Shown here: positions 9,135 to 15,908 of the stretch, one piece after another
Layout: each line of letters opens with the position of its first letter
Position numbering within the stretch: the stretch's first letter is position 1
Source: Streptococcus suis
GTDB lineage: Bacteria > Bacillota > Bacilli > Lactobacillales > Streptococcaceae
NCBI RefSeq assembly: GCF_002964045.1
Contig: NZ_POPB01000339.1
Coordinates: 34,056-98,055 of the forward strand
DNA: 64,000 bases
Direction of reading: 5' to 3'
The notes under the pieces: model-generated
What the model saw: the letters and a program-made list of their open reading frames with translations, nothing else
Told to the model about the DNA's origin: nothing
Databases searched by the model: none
Made by a program: the position numbers and the translations under genes

Positions 9135-9329
9135 ATGAAACATTTTAGAAAATACTACTGGCAATACTTTTATCTCTACCTACTTTTTTATCATTTTGCA
9201 AAATTACTCTTCCCTGACCTCACTAATATTTTGGGTGCTATCGGTTTTTGGAGCCTTGTTGCTGCCCTGCTCTATACCATCTACTACTGGATTAGCTACT
9301 GGCTCTATATCCGTAAGCAGAAGAAATAA
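9135..9329 (+). CDS. Small membrane protein, 64 aa
   Basis: Own consensus promoter, strong AAGGAGGAG and a following perfect terminator show this short gene is real. MKHFRKYYWQYFYLYLLFYH starts a very aromatic first hydrophobic segment; a second (GFWSLVAALLYTIYYWISY) ends in a basic tail IRKQKK. Two helices with both ends basic suggests a hairpin with termini inside. Function unknown; small aromatic membrane proteins are sometimes toxins or regulators of membrane complexes, but nothing here decides that. Confidence 0.75.
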   Translation: MKHFRKYYWQYFYLYLLFYHFAKLLFPDLTNILGAIGFWSLVAALLYTIYYWISYWLYIRKQKK

Positions 9330-9333
9330 GAAC

Positions 9334-9362
9334 ATCTCCTCTAAGCCTGACCTAGAGGAGAT
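9334..9362. terminator. Bidirectional terminator
   Basis: Perfect 10-bp stem ATCTCCTCTA/TAGAGGAGAT with a 9-base loop, followed by ACTTTTATTT on the plus strand; it also sits just past the stop of the leftward 99-aa gene. Confidence 0.8.
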
Positions 9363-9366
9363 ACTT

Positions 9367-9666
9367 TTATTTATTGGTGATGTTTTGAAAAAAGTCAAAT
9401 TGGCGGTAGGTCAGATTTTCTGGCAAGGTCAAATCCACATCGTCCTCCACATCCGCTACCGTTAATTCCACATCCAAGGGCAGATCCTTCAATCTGTAGT
9501 GTCTGACTACCCGCCCCTCTGCACTAACAAAGTCCAGCAAATACCCATTCACCCGAACTTGATACAACATCAAATTATCCGTCAAATTTTCAATGACCAG
9601 CATATCCATCTTTCTACGCCCAATCGTATATTCTGGAACCCTATAGTAATGAAATTTTTTATCCAT
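9367..9666 (-). CDS. Uncharacterised 99-aa protein ending the bacteriocin operon
   Basis: Start at ATG 9666 (MDKKFHYYRVPEYTIGR): AGGAG is 7 bases upstream, whereas the TTG at 9672 would be too close. The start overlaps the last 8 bases of the ABC ATPase gene, so translation is coupled. The protein is small, acidic in its second half (VADVEDDVDLTLPENL), without signal peptide or membrane segment, so probably cytoplasmic. No family recognised. Position at the end of a bacteriocin-ABC operon suggests an accessory or immunity-related role, inferred from context only. Confidence 0.75.
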   Translation of the reverse strand: MDKKFHYYRVPEYTIGRRKMDMLVIENLTDNLMLYQVRVNGYLLDFVSAEGRVVRHYRLKDLPLDVELTVADVEDDVDLTLPENLTYRQFDFFQNITNK

Positions 9667-10300
9667 GTCCAATCTCCTTCATATCAATGACCACATCTGC
9701 CTTTTCCCAAATAGCAGGATTGTGGGTCGCAATGACAATCACACGCTTGTCATTTTTTAATTCTGTCAAAAGCTGCATGACCTCTTCAGAATTTTTAGGG
9801 TCAAGTGCAGCGGTTGGTTCATCCGCTAAAATCAAGGGAGGATTTTTTAAAATCAACTTGGCTAGGGCGACCCTCTGCGCCTCTCCACCTGATAGGGTAT
9901 AGACAGGTTTGTTCACATCTAAATAGCCCAGATTGACCTGTTCCATAGCCACCAACTGCCTTTGCAACCGCTCAGCTTTTGATAGCTTCTGTCCAACAAA
10001 TCCCAAGTCCAAATTCTCTCTAATGGACTGATTTTCCAACAAGCCAAAATGTTGAAAAAGATAGCCCATCTCCTGCCGAAAGAAAACCTGCGAAGATAAG
10101 GTGGACAAATCCTGTCCCTGATACATAATCCGCCCACCATCAGTAGCTTCCAGCTTGGCCAGCATATTCAACAAGGTCGTCTTGCCACTGCCACTTTTAC
10201 CAATCAAGGCATATATTTTCCCCTTTTCAAGTTTCATATTCAAATCAGAAAAAATCACCCGTTGTTCAAAACTCTTTTTCAATCCCTGAATCTCAATCAT
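9659..10300 (-). CDS. ABC transporter ATP-binding protein of the lactococcin-972-type group
   Basis: 213 aa. Walker A GKSGSGKTT (34-42), Q-loop YLFQHFG, signature LSGGEAQRVALAK, Walker B LILADEPTAALD, H-loop ATHNP. The short single-domain form matches LolD/MacB-like ATPases paired with bacteriocin-associated DUF1430 permeases. It starts 2 bases after the permease stop. Probably powers export of, or self-protection against, the lactococcin-972-like bacteriocin; direction cannot be told from sequence. Confidence 0.92.
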   Translation of the reverse strand: MIEIQGLKKSFEQRVIFSDLNMKLEKGKIYALIGKSGSGKTTLLNMLAKLEATDGGRIMYQGQDLSTLSSQVFFRQEMGYLFQHFGLLENQSIRENLDLGFVGQKLSKAERLQRQLVAMEQVNLGYLDVNKPVYTLSGGEAQRVALAKLILKNPPLILADEPTAALDPKNSEEVMQLLTELKNDKRVIVIATHNPAIWEKADVVIDMKEIGHG

Positions 10301-10301
10301 C

Positions 10302-12332
10302 TTATTGTCCTTTCAATACTGCAACATTGGCAGTCTGTTCTTTTTTATCTTGCAGTTTCAATATCACCATGGCATTGACAGCAAGCAAGCCCACTGCCAA
10401 ACTGCTCATAACAAGATTACTTGTCAACCAAACTGATGCAAGCAAACCTACTACAAATACCCCCAGTTGCCCCAAGAGATAGTGTCCATGAAGCTCACGG
10501 AAGGTCATTCCTGCCAAACGCTTGATAAAGATTTCCCGTCTGAATTGCTCAAAATAGAGCAAGTTCATGGCATCAAAGAGCAAAATGGCCGTTGCTAAAG
10601 TCAAGACAGTGCCAATGAGTAGCGAATAAAACTCTGTCCGCTTGGTGTTCAAGACACCCATAAAGGTCAAACGATGATTGACCAAATACGACACCCAATT
10701 ATATACACCTTGTTCTTTCATTGCTTCAATCGTAGCCTGATAGTCCTTAAACTTCATCCCCACATCAACACTGGTTCCCCAAAACATATCTGAAATCGGT
10801 GTTGCACCAGTGGACTTCGGAGTTAAGACAACAATAATCGGATCTGTCAGATACTGAAGCTGGCTACGCTCACCGTCATTATAGAGGAAGCGCTGGTGAC
10901 CGCTATCTGTATAGGTCAGACTGATCTTAGTATCAAATAACTGCTGGCTACTTATTTCCAAGCTTTCACGAGAAAATCCTTCTAATTCTGCCTGAAACAT
11001 CTCCTCTACTTGCTTCGCTTGATGTCGCAAGCTCTCTGGCAAAATCAAGCCATATTCCCCTAAAGTCAAGTGATTCATCTTCTCCAAGAATGCGGTATCC
11101 ACTGCCACCTTCTGCTCGGTCAGATATGCTGGCGTTACATAGAGGACATTGCCACGAGGACTATAATCCGTCAGCCGATTGCCCTCTGGATCCACATCGC
11201 TACCAAAGAGATACTGGTCTACATTGCTTTTCACAAATAAAGCCGACCCAGCTTCTAGCTGTCCTTGGGCAAACTCCCGCCACTTTTTATTCTGCTGGGC
11301 GACTTCCTCTTCAGACATCATAGCAGAGCTGTAACTAAAAACAGATTTGTAATAGTCATCTCTCAATACCCATTCTTCCTGAGCCTGTTCCAGCAAGCGG
11401 ATTTCCTGATAACCCTGCAATAGACGGCTAGAGCTAAAACCTACTACCAAAATAGCCAGCAGTTGCCCAACCATCATCATAGCCAACATCCGTTTGAGAG
11501 GAAGTTTTCCCTTGAGCAAATCAACCAAGCTATTTTGCCTCAAACCTAGTAAATACACTAGGCTAAGTAGGACAGAAATACTAGCAAGAGCCAGTGCATA
11601 GAGGAAAAGCCCTAGGAAGAAGACCTGCAAGATGGATAGTAAAAATCCAGCTTGAAGATAGAGAATAAGAAGTCCGATTATAGACCCCACCAATGTAGCT
11701 ACCGTAATCTGACAAATATCCTCCCATAAAGGTCGAGCCACCACCTGTAAGAAACCTTGACCAGAAATCAGACGAATCCCTGCAAATCGTAAAGTCTTGA
11801 TCCGATAGATTAAGGTGAGAGCCATGAAGGTCAAAAGAAAGACAAAGAAACTCAGTATGGCTACTTCTGAAACGACTGTGGACAGGAAGATACTAAAAAG
11901 AGAATAACCATGATGGACCATGCCACTGTAACCCAGTGATTCCAAGCTTTCTTTCAAGACTTGGTTGTCCAAATCTCCTGAAACAATCAGATAAGAACTG
12001 ACCAAGTCGCTGGTTTCAGCACTTTCCTTGGAGGAAACGGTCAAACCTTCTGGAACCTGTCCGCTACCATAGATAGCGTAGGTAAAACTGGTTTCCCCAG
12101 AAGCATTAGGCTCGACAATCCGTCTAGCAATCACACTCTTATGCTCATCTGCCAAGTCGGTCAAGACCTCTGTCACCTGGTCACGATTGGCTGTCTGTCT
12201 ATTGGTATCTTTCCCGATAACATCCACTGCCGGATATGAACCAAACTCTACAAGACTAACCTGACCAGCCAAAGAAATACCCAGGTAAATCGCTACCAAT
12301 ACGGTCGATACTAGAATAAATAAACGTTTCAT
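10302..12332 (-). CDS. Bacteriocin-associated integral membrane protein (DUF1430-type ABC permease)
   Basis: 676 aa from ATG 12332, preceded by GGAGGAG; an upstream TTG is dismissed. An N-terminal helix (LFILVSTVLVAIYLGISLAG) is followed by an extracellular segment to about 155, then a cluster of helices (about 160-320), a large extracellular domain (about 330-555) and a C-terminal helix group. This matches the 7-TM bacteriocin immunity/ABC permease family found next to lactococcin-972-like genes, organised like MacB/FtsX proteins. It pairs with the ATPase directly downstream. Putative export or immunity; family assignments call it immunity without firm proof. Confidence 0.88.
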   Translation of the reverse strand: MKRLFILVSTVLVAIYLGISLAGQVSLVEFGSYPAVDVIGKDTNRQTANRDQVTEVLTDLADEHKSVIARRIVEPNASGETSFTYAIYGSGQVPEGLTVSSKESAETSDLVSSYLIVSGDLDNQVLKESLESLGYSGMVHHGYSLFSIFLSTVVSEVAILSFFVFLLTFMALTLIYRIKTLRFAGIRLISGQGFLQVVARPLWEDICQITVATLVGSIIGLLILYLQAGFLLSILQVFFLGLFLYALALASISVLLSLVYLLGLRQNSLVDLLKGKLPLKRMLAMMMVGQLLAILVVGFSSSRLLQGYQEIRLLEQAQEEWVLRDDYYKSVFSYSSAMMSEEEVAQQNKKWREFAQGQLEAGSALFVKSNVDQYLFGSDVDPEGNRLTDYSPRGNVLYVTPAYLTEQKVAVDTAFLEKMNHLTLGEYGLILPESLRHQAKQVEEMFQAELEGFSRESLEISSQQLFDTKISLTYTDSGHQRFLYNDGERSQLQYLTDPIIVVLTPKSTGATPISDMFWGTSVDVGMKFKDYQATIEAMKEQGVYNWVSYLVNHRLTFMGVLNTKRTEFYSLLIGTVLTLATAILLFDAMNLLYFEQFRREIFIKRLAGMTFRELHGHYLLGQLGVFVVGLLASVWLTSNLVMSSLAVGLLAVNAMVILKLQDKKEQTANVAVLKGQ

Positions 12333-12350
12333 CGTCTCCTCCAAAGAATT

Positions 12351-12380
12351 GCTTGGAAACTATAGAAAATAGTCCCAAGC
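12351..12380 (-). other. Intercistronic hairpin between bacteriocin and permease genes
   Basis: GCTTGG (12351-12356) pairs with CCAAGC (12375-12380), and ACTAT (12359-12363) with ATAGT (12369-12373), loop AGAAA. No T run follows on the minus strand, so it is more likely an mRNA-stabilising or attenuating element that raises bacteriocin over transporter expression. Confidence 0.5.
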
Positions 12381-12393
12381 AAAATGCACTGTG

Positions 12394-12687
12394 TTAATAG
12401 TTGTAATAGAAAGCCGCTTGCTCTCCACGTTTTGTACTGATCCATGCACGAGAGGTCTGTCCTGCCTGTGCATACCCTTTACTTGAGGCTCCAGTCCATC
12501 GACTTACCACTGTTGAACTATGGTAGCGACTGCTGTGATAATAGTTTGAATAGGCGCCACCATTTGCTGCTCCGTACGTCCAAACTCCTCCACCAGGATA
12601 CTGTACAGCCGCTGAAGCTACTGCTGTTCCGCCAATTGTTGCTACAAGTCCCGCGATGAGTGCAAATTTTTTAAGTGTCTTTTTCAT
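12394..12687 (-). CDS. Lactococcin-972-like bacteriocin precursor
   Basis: 97 aa. Sec-type signal peptide MKKTLKKFALIAGLVATIGG through TAVASAA, cleavage likely after residue 27, leaving about 70 residues starting VQYPGGGVWTYG. The mature part is cysteine-free and rich in Gly, Ser, Tyr and Trp, with YSNYYHSS and the ending FYYNY; lactococcin 972 has the same pattern (GTW near the start, AYSNY-H, ending FYYN-). Lactococcin 972 blocks septum formation by binding lipid II; that activity is assumed here by family. AAAGGAG precedes the ATG. Followed by its permease and ATPase; preceded by the double-Trp peptide ORF with no terminator between. Confidence 0.9.
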   Translation of the reverse strand: MKKTLKKFALIAGLVATIGGTAVASAAVQYPGGGVWTYGAANGGAYSNYYHSSRYHSSTVVSRWTGASSKGYAQAGQTSRAWISTKRGEQAAFYYNY

Positions 12688-12808
12688 TTTAATTTTCTCC
12701 TTTTGTTTTTTCTGTTTTATTGTTTATTTTTTAGGTCTAACTTCCTATCACGGAATATACACCTTTTCAAAAATACATCTCATTTTCTCCTAACCTTTCT
12801 AAAAGTGT

Positions 12809-12859
12809 TTAAATTGTCCACCAAACATCGCCTAGCTTGCCAAAAAAATATTTAAGCAT
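12809..12859 (-). CDS. 16-aa double-tryptophan peptide, candidate ComS/XIP-type pheromone precursor
   Basis: ORF MLKYFFGKLGDVWWTI, too short for standard gene calling. It has AAGGAG (complement of 12867-12872) 7 bases before the ATG and a promoter TTGGTG-N17-TATACT just upstream, next to a ComR-box-like palindrome. A basic/hydrophobic start and a C-terminal WW motif are the layout of type II ComS precursors; GDVWWTI lines up with the S. mutans pheromone GLDWWSL (G-x-x-W-W-x-aliphatic). It lies directly downstream of a ComR-like gene, as comS does, and 121 bp upstream of the bacteriocin gene. Expected maturation: export, trimming to a C-terminal 7-8-mer, uptake by Opp/Ami and binding to the ComR-like protein. 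Sequence and context are direct; pheromone function is inference. Confidence 0.75.
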   Translation of the reverse strand: MLKYFFGKLGDVWWTI

Positions 12860-12897
12860 CTCTTATCTCCTTCTTACATATAACTTTTTATGTGCCT

Positions 12898-12926
12898 AGT
12901 ATATCCTCTTTTTACAAAATCACCAA
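12898..12926 (-). promoter_or_regulatory. Promoter of the peptide-bacteriocin operon
   Basis: TATACT (complement of 12898-12903) with a poor -35, TTGGTG (complement of 12921-12926), 17 bp apart. The weak -35 lies immediately beside the palindrome at 12928-12939, as expected for an activator-dependent promoter. Confidence 0.65.
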
Positions 12927-12927
12927 T

Positions 12928-12939
12928 GACGACAATGTC
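12928..12939. promoter_or_regulatory. ComR-box-like palindrome 2 (one degenerate half)
   Basis: GACGACAATGTC on the plus strand: one perfect ATGTC half-site, the other GACGA instead of GACAT, 2-bp centre. It abuts the -35 of the peptide promoter. It shares CGATGACATT with palindrome 1 when read on the minus strand. Confidence 0.55.
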
Positions 12940-12982
12940 ATCGAAAATAATCTATAAAGCGTAAAAAGGCATTCAAGAGATC

Positions 12983-13025
12983 AAAAAAGACCTAAAAGAC
13001 GAACAATCTCATCTTTTAGGTCTTT
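12983..13025 (-). terminator. Terminator of the ComR-like gene
   Basis: Perfect 14-bp stem (12986-12999 with 13012-13025), 12-base loop, with the T run on the minus strand (complement of 12983-12988). It isolates the peptide promoter from read-through of the regulator gene. Confidence 0.92.
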
Positions 13026-13032
13026 CAGCGAT

Positions 13033-13044
13033 GACATTTATGTC
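13033..13044. promoter_or_regulatory. Perfect ComR-box-like palindrome 1
   Basis: GACATTTATGTC fits GACAT-N2-ATGTC exactly, the core reported for ComR binding sites, and flanking bases extend the dyad (ATCGGTGACAT on one side). It lies 16 bases after the regulator's stop, before that gene's terminator, with its centre exactly 105 bp from palindrome 2. No convincing -10 is seen at the matching distance. Confidence 0.6.
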
Positions 13045-13059
13045 ACCGATAAATTATGG

Positions 13060-13971
13060 TTACAAATATTTTTTCAAATCTTTCTGCCACTCCTCTGCTA
13101 ATTTCTGTGCCAGATAGTCATTTCCAATGACCTGAGCAAACAATTTGGCTGACTGGTAAACTTTTTCAGCTTTTTCATAATTCCCCTCCAATTTCAAAGC
13201 CGTTTTCCATTCCAGCATAAACAAGAGAGGTTTCTTTTGATAATCTTGCGTCTCTTCCATTATTCCACGAAGACAATCAATATAGATAGGGGCATCGTCA
13301 TAATATTCTACCAGTTCAAAGCAGGCTAGACCTGAGATAATCGCATCTCTTAAATAAAAAGTATCTTCTAATCGAACAAATGTCTGACTGCTGGCTAGTT
13401 TTTTCATTAAAAACGAGATAGATTCAAAGTTATTTTGAACTCTACTAACTGTATTCTCTCCTATTGTTTGCTGGACAAAAAAGAGCCGAATAAGAATCAA
13501 GTCATTGACATCACACACTTCTTTATTCATAAGAAGTGGCAAGGTTTCTGCCAATAAACTTACTGCATAATCTGGTTGATTGGTCCGCACCATATCCACC
13601 ATAGCCTGCATAGCTTCACAAATTCTTTGCTCAGATTTTGGGAGTTCTTCAAAATAGGTATCATATATGGTTTCGATATACCCTTCCTGTTTATCCAACA
13701 CCTCTACCTTATTATATATCGGCTCCCGCAACAACTTATACTTGAGCTCCAAATAGCCTTGTGGCAGTTCCTTATAGTCTGGCATCAGGCTATAGGCTGG
13801 AATGCCTAAACGCTGGGCAATGTACTCTAACTTGGGAATAGAGGGCTGAGATTGACCACTTTCTATCCGAGCTAATTGCCGTACCGTCAACTCGGATTCA
13901 TCTCCGCAAAAATCTGGACGGCTCAGCCCCTTTTCTAGCCTCAGTTGCTCGATTTTTTGTCCTAAATCCAT
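13060..13971 (-). CDS. ComR/Rgg-like peptide-responsive transcriptional regulator
   Basis: 303 aa, RRNPP layout. N-terminal Xre HTH (about 6-60): LRLEKGLSRPDFCGDESELT and VRQLARIESGQSQPSIPKLE, very close to ComR (ELTVRQL-RIE-G-S-PS---L-YIA-RLG). The remaining helices (about 70-303) form the TPR peptide-binding domain. ComR proteins bind an imported XIP/WW peptide, dimerise and activate promoters with GACAT-N2-ATGTC boxes. Such a box and a WW-peptide ORF follow immediately. It may be a ComR paralogue dedicated to bacteriocin control (as ScuR/SarF in S. salivarius) or, less likely given neighbours, this strain's competence ComR. Own promoter TTGTAA-N17-TATACT; AGGGGG site before ATG. Confidence 0.88.
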   Translation of the reverse strand: MDLGQKIEQLRLEKGLSRPDFCGDESELTVRQLARIESGQSQPSIPKLEYIAQRLGIPAYSLMPDYKELPQGYLELKYKLLREPIYNKVEVLDKQEGYIETIYDTYFEELPKSEQRICEAMQAMVDMVRTNQPDYAVSLLAETLPLLMNKEVCDVNDLILIRLFFVQQTIGENTVSRVQNNFESISFLMKKLASSQTFVRLEDTFYLRDAIISGLACFELVEYYDDAPIYIDCLRGIMEETQDYQKKPLLFMLEWKTALKLEGNYEKAEKVYQSAKLFAQVIGNDYLAQKLAEEWQKDLKKYL

Positions 13972-14010
13972 ACTAGTCCCCCTACTTCACCTATTCATCC
14001 TTATCCAAAC

Positions 14011-14039
14011 AGTATATCATATCTTGCAAGCCTTTACAA
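14011..14039 (-). promoter_or_regulatory. Promoter of the ComR-like gene
   Basis: TTGTAA (complement of 14034-14039), 17-bp spacer, TATACT (complement of 14011-14016). A good vegetative promoter, so basal regulator expression is expected. Confidence 0.75.
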
Positions 14040-14065
14040 AAAACCACCAGCCTAGGCTGATGGTT
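14036..14065 (-). terminator. malQ terminator overlapping the stop codon
   Basis: ACCATCAGCC-TA-GGCTGGTGGT on the minus strand then TTTTTTG; the malQ stop TAG forms the turn of the hairpin. Confidence 0.85.
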
Positions 14066-15590
14066 CTGTCATTTCTTGTTCTTTTGCTTTTATAATAGCA
14101 TTCTCACGGCGGTAGGTTACTGTCAAATCAAGCAAGTCCGCCTCAATTGCAGGGGTGAGTTGATCAGCAGTCATCCGCCAGGTCCAGTTGCCACCAAGGG
14201 TATTTGGCAGATTCATACGAGCTGACCCATCCAGACCAAGCAAGTCCTGCATAGTAGCCACAGCCATAAAGGCAGGTGAGCCGAACAGCAAGCGGAACAT
14301 CGCATGGCTAACCGTTTCATCCTCACGGCGATTGCTGTACTTGTCTAAGAATGCACGGGATTCTTCCGTCGTTTCCTTTTCATACCAACCAAGAATCGTA
14401 TCATTGTCATGCGTACCAGTATAAGCTACAACATTATTGCGGTGATTGTGTGGCATTTCAATGCTGTCGCCCTCAGGATCAAAGGCAAATTGCAAGACTT
14501 TCATACCTGGGAAACCAGTTGTTTCACGCAGTTGAATCACCTTGTCTGTCACAGTTCCCAAATCTTCTGCGATGATATTTAAATCACCCAAGTGATACTT
14601 GATGGTTTCAAAGAGTTCAAAACCTGGTGCTTCTACACGGTAGCCGTTAACTGCCGTTTCTTCCCCAGCTGGAATTTCCCAGAAGGAAGCAAAGCCGATA
14701 AAGTGGTCAATCCGTACCATATCATAAATCTTGAAGGATTCACGCAAGCGAGCCACCCACCAAGTAAAGCCATCGTATTTCATCGCTTCCCAGTCATAGA
14801 TTGGGTTGCCCCAGAGCTGACCGATTTCTGAAAAGGCATCAGGTGGACAGCCTGCAACCACACTTGGCTTGCCTTCTTCATCCGTTTTAAAGAAGTGTGG
14901 ATTGGCCCACATATCAGCTGAATCAGCTGCGATATAAATCGGCATATCCCCAACAAACTCGATCCCTTTGGCATTGGCGTAAGCCTTCAAAGCATGCCAC
15001 TGGCTGAAGAACAAATACTGGGTAATGCGGTGATAATCCATCTGATCCGCCAAGAGATGACGGTAATACTCTAAAGTATCGTGGTAACGCAGACGAGCCC
15101 CTTGGTCCTCCCAATCTGTCCATGGTTTGAGGTCAAAATGCTCCTTGATCGCCATGTACTCCGCAAAGGTATGCAACCAAAAACCATTTTCCTCTGCAAA
15201 AGACCAATAATCAGCAGGTAAGCCCTCTGCTTTTATAGCCTGCACAACCTTTTCCAACACAGGACGGCGACCGTGAAAGACCTTGGCATAATCCACCTCT
15301 GTATCATTAGTACCAAAGTCAATCCCAGCAAGATCAGCCTCTGTCAACCAGCCCTTTTCAATCAAGAAATCAAAATCAATAAAGTGGGTATTTCCAGCAA
15401 AGGCTGAAAAAGACTGATAAGGTGAATCCCCATAACTGGTTGTACCTAGTGGTAAAATCTGCCAATAACGTTGCTTGGTCCTTTCCAAAAAATCAACAAA
15501 ATCATAGGCAGCCTGTCCCATAGAACCAATGCCGTATTTACCAGGTAGAGATGAGATGTGCATGAGCACACCACTTTGGCGTTCTTTCAT
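14052..15590 (-). CDS. malQ: 4-alpha-glucanotransferase (amylomaltase)
   Basis: 512 aa GH77 enzyme. MKERQSGVLMHISSLPGKYG is the typical start; the nucleophile Asp sits in MVRIDHFIGF, the acid Glu in IIAEDLG, and the transition-state stabiliser in GTHDND. It transfers glucan chains between maltodextrins, releasing glucose for growth on maltose/maltotriose in the cytoplasm. Divergent from malX across a shared operator region; glycogen phosphorylase, its usual partner, is not in the window. Full length with ATG 15590. Confidence 0.97.
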   Translation of the reverse strand: MKERQSGVLMHISSLPGKYGIGSMGQAAYDFVDFLERTKQRYWQILPLGTTSYGDSPYQSFSAFAGNTHFIDFDFLIEKGWLTEADLAGIDFGTNDTEVDYAKVFHGRRPVLEKVVQAIKAEGLPADYWSFAEENGFWLHTFAEYMAIKEHFDLKPWTDWEDQGARLRYHDTLEYYRHLLADQMDYHRITQYLFFSQWHALKAYANAKGIEFVGDMPIYIAADSADMWANPHFFKTDEEGKPSVVAGCPPDAFSEIGQLWGNPIYDWEAMKYDGFTWWVARLRESFKIYDMVRIDHFIGFASFWEIPAGEETAVNGYRVEAPGFELFETIKYHLGDLNIIAEDLGTVTDKVIQLRETTGFPGMKVLQFAFDPEGDSIEMPHNHRNNVVAYTGTHDNDTILGWYEKETTEESRAFLDKYSNRREDETVSHAMFRLLFGSPAFMAVATMQDLLGLDGSARMNLPNTLGGNWTWRMTADQLTPAIEADLLDLTVTYRRENAIIKAKEQEMTEPSA

Positions 15591-15630
15591 AATAGTCCCC
15601 TATATCTTTCTAAAAATTCTTTTTTATAAA

Positions 15631-15644
15631 CGCAAACGATTGCT
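15631..15644. promoter_or_regulatory. MalR/CcpA-type operator in the malQ leader
   Basis: CGCAAACGATTGCT, a near-palindrome matching LacI-family sites (CGCAAACGTTTGCG in pneumococcal mal promoters). It lies just downstream of the malQ -10, a repressing position. Confidence 0.7.
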
Positions 15645-15651
15645 TTGATTT

Positions 15652-15680
15652 ATTATATAATGAAAACGGTAACAAATCAA
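15652..15680 (-). promoter_or_regulatory. malQ promoter
   Basis: TTGATT (complement of 15675-15680), 17-bp spacer, TATAAT (complement of 15652-15657). Confidence 0.8.
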
Positions 15681-15807
15681 GCTTTTTTCACAGTTCTATC
15701 AAATAATTTCGATAGCATTTACAAGTTTCTTCATTAAATATAGTGAATCGTTTTTCCGATATTTTATATTAACCTAAAAAAATTTTTTAATTTTTTTATA
15801 AAAACAC

Positions 15808-15836
15808 TTGCAAACGCATTCATTCTGGTGTATAAT
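15808..15836 (+). promoter_or_regulatory. malX promoter with embedded operator
   Basis: TTGCAA (15808-15813), 17-bp spacer, TATAAT (15831-15836), preceded by TGG-TG. The -35 is part of TTGCAAACGCATT, a LacI-type half-palindrome, so repressor binding would cover it. Confidence 0.85.
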
Positions 15837-15850
15837 AAATTCATCTTAGG

Positions 15851-15863
15851 AAAACGTTTGCGC
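15851..15863. promoter_or_regulatory. MalR-type operator downstream of the malX promoter
   Basis: AAAACGTTTGCGC, centred on ACGTTTGCG at about +10 to +20 of malX. Third LacI-type site of the 250-bp malQ-malX control region. Confidence 0.7.
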
Positions 15864-15908
15864 TAGCAAGCATTTCACAATAAAACATTTATTCTTGGAG
15901 GGAAGAAT

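Noticed and set aside
9006..9164. N-terminal extension of the 173-aa membrane protein
   Set aside because: A consensus promoter and AGGAGGTG lie inside it, so the real start is 9005.
12748..12783. 11-codon ORF MRCIFEKVYIP between the WW peptide and the bacteriocin gene
   Set aside because: GGAG is only 3 bases from the ATG and the peptide lacks pheromone features; noted but not supported.
12983..13025. Promoter nested in the regulator's terminator, driven by the perfect ComR-box-like palindrome
   Set aside because: The hexamer at the equivalent distance (GATTGT) is a poor -10; no further support.
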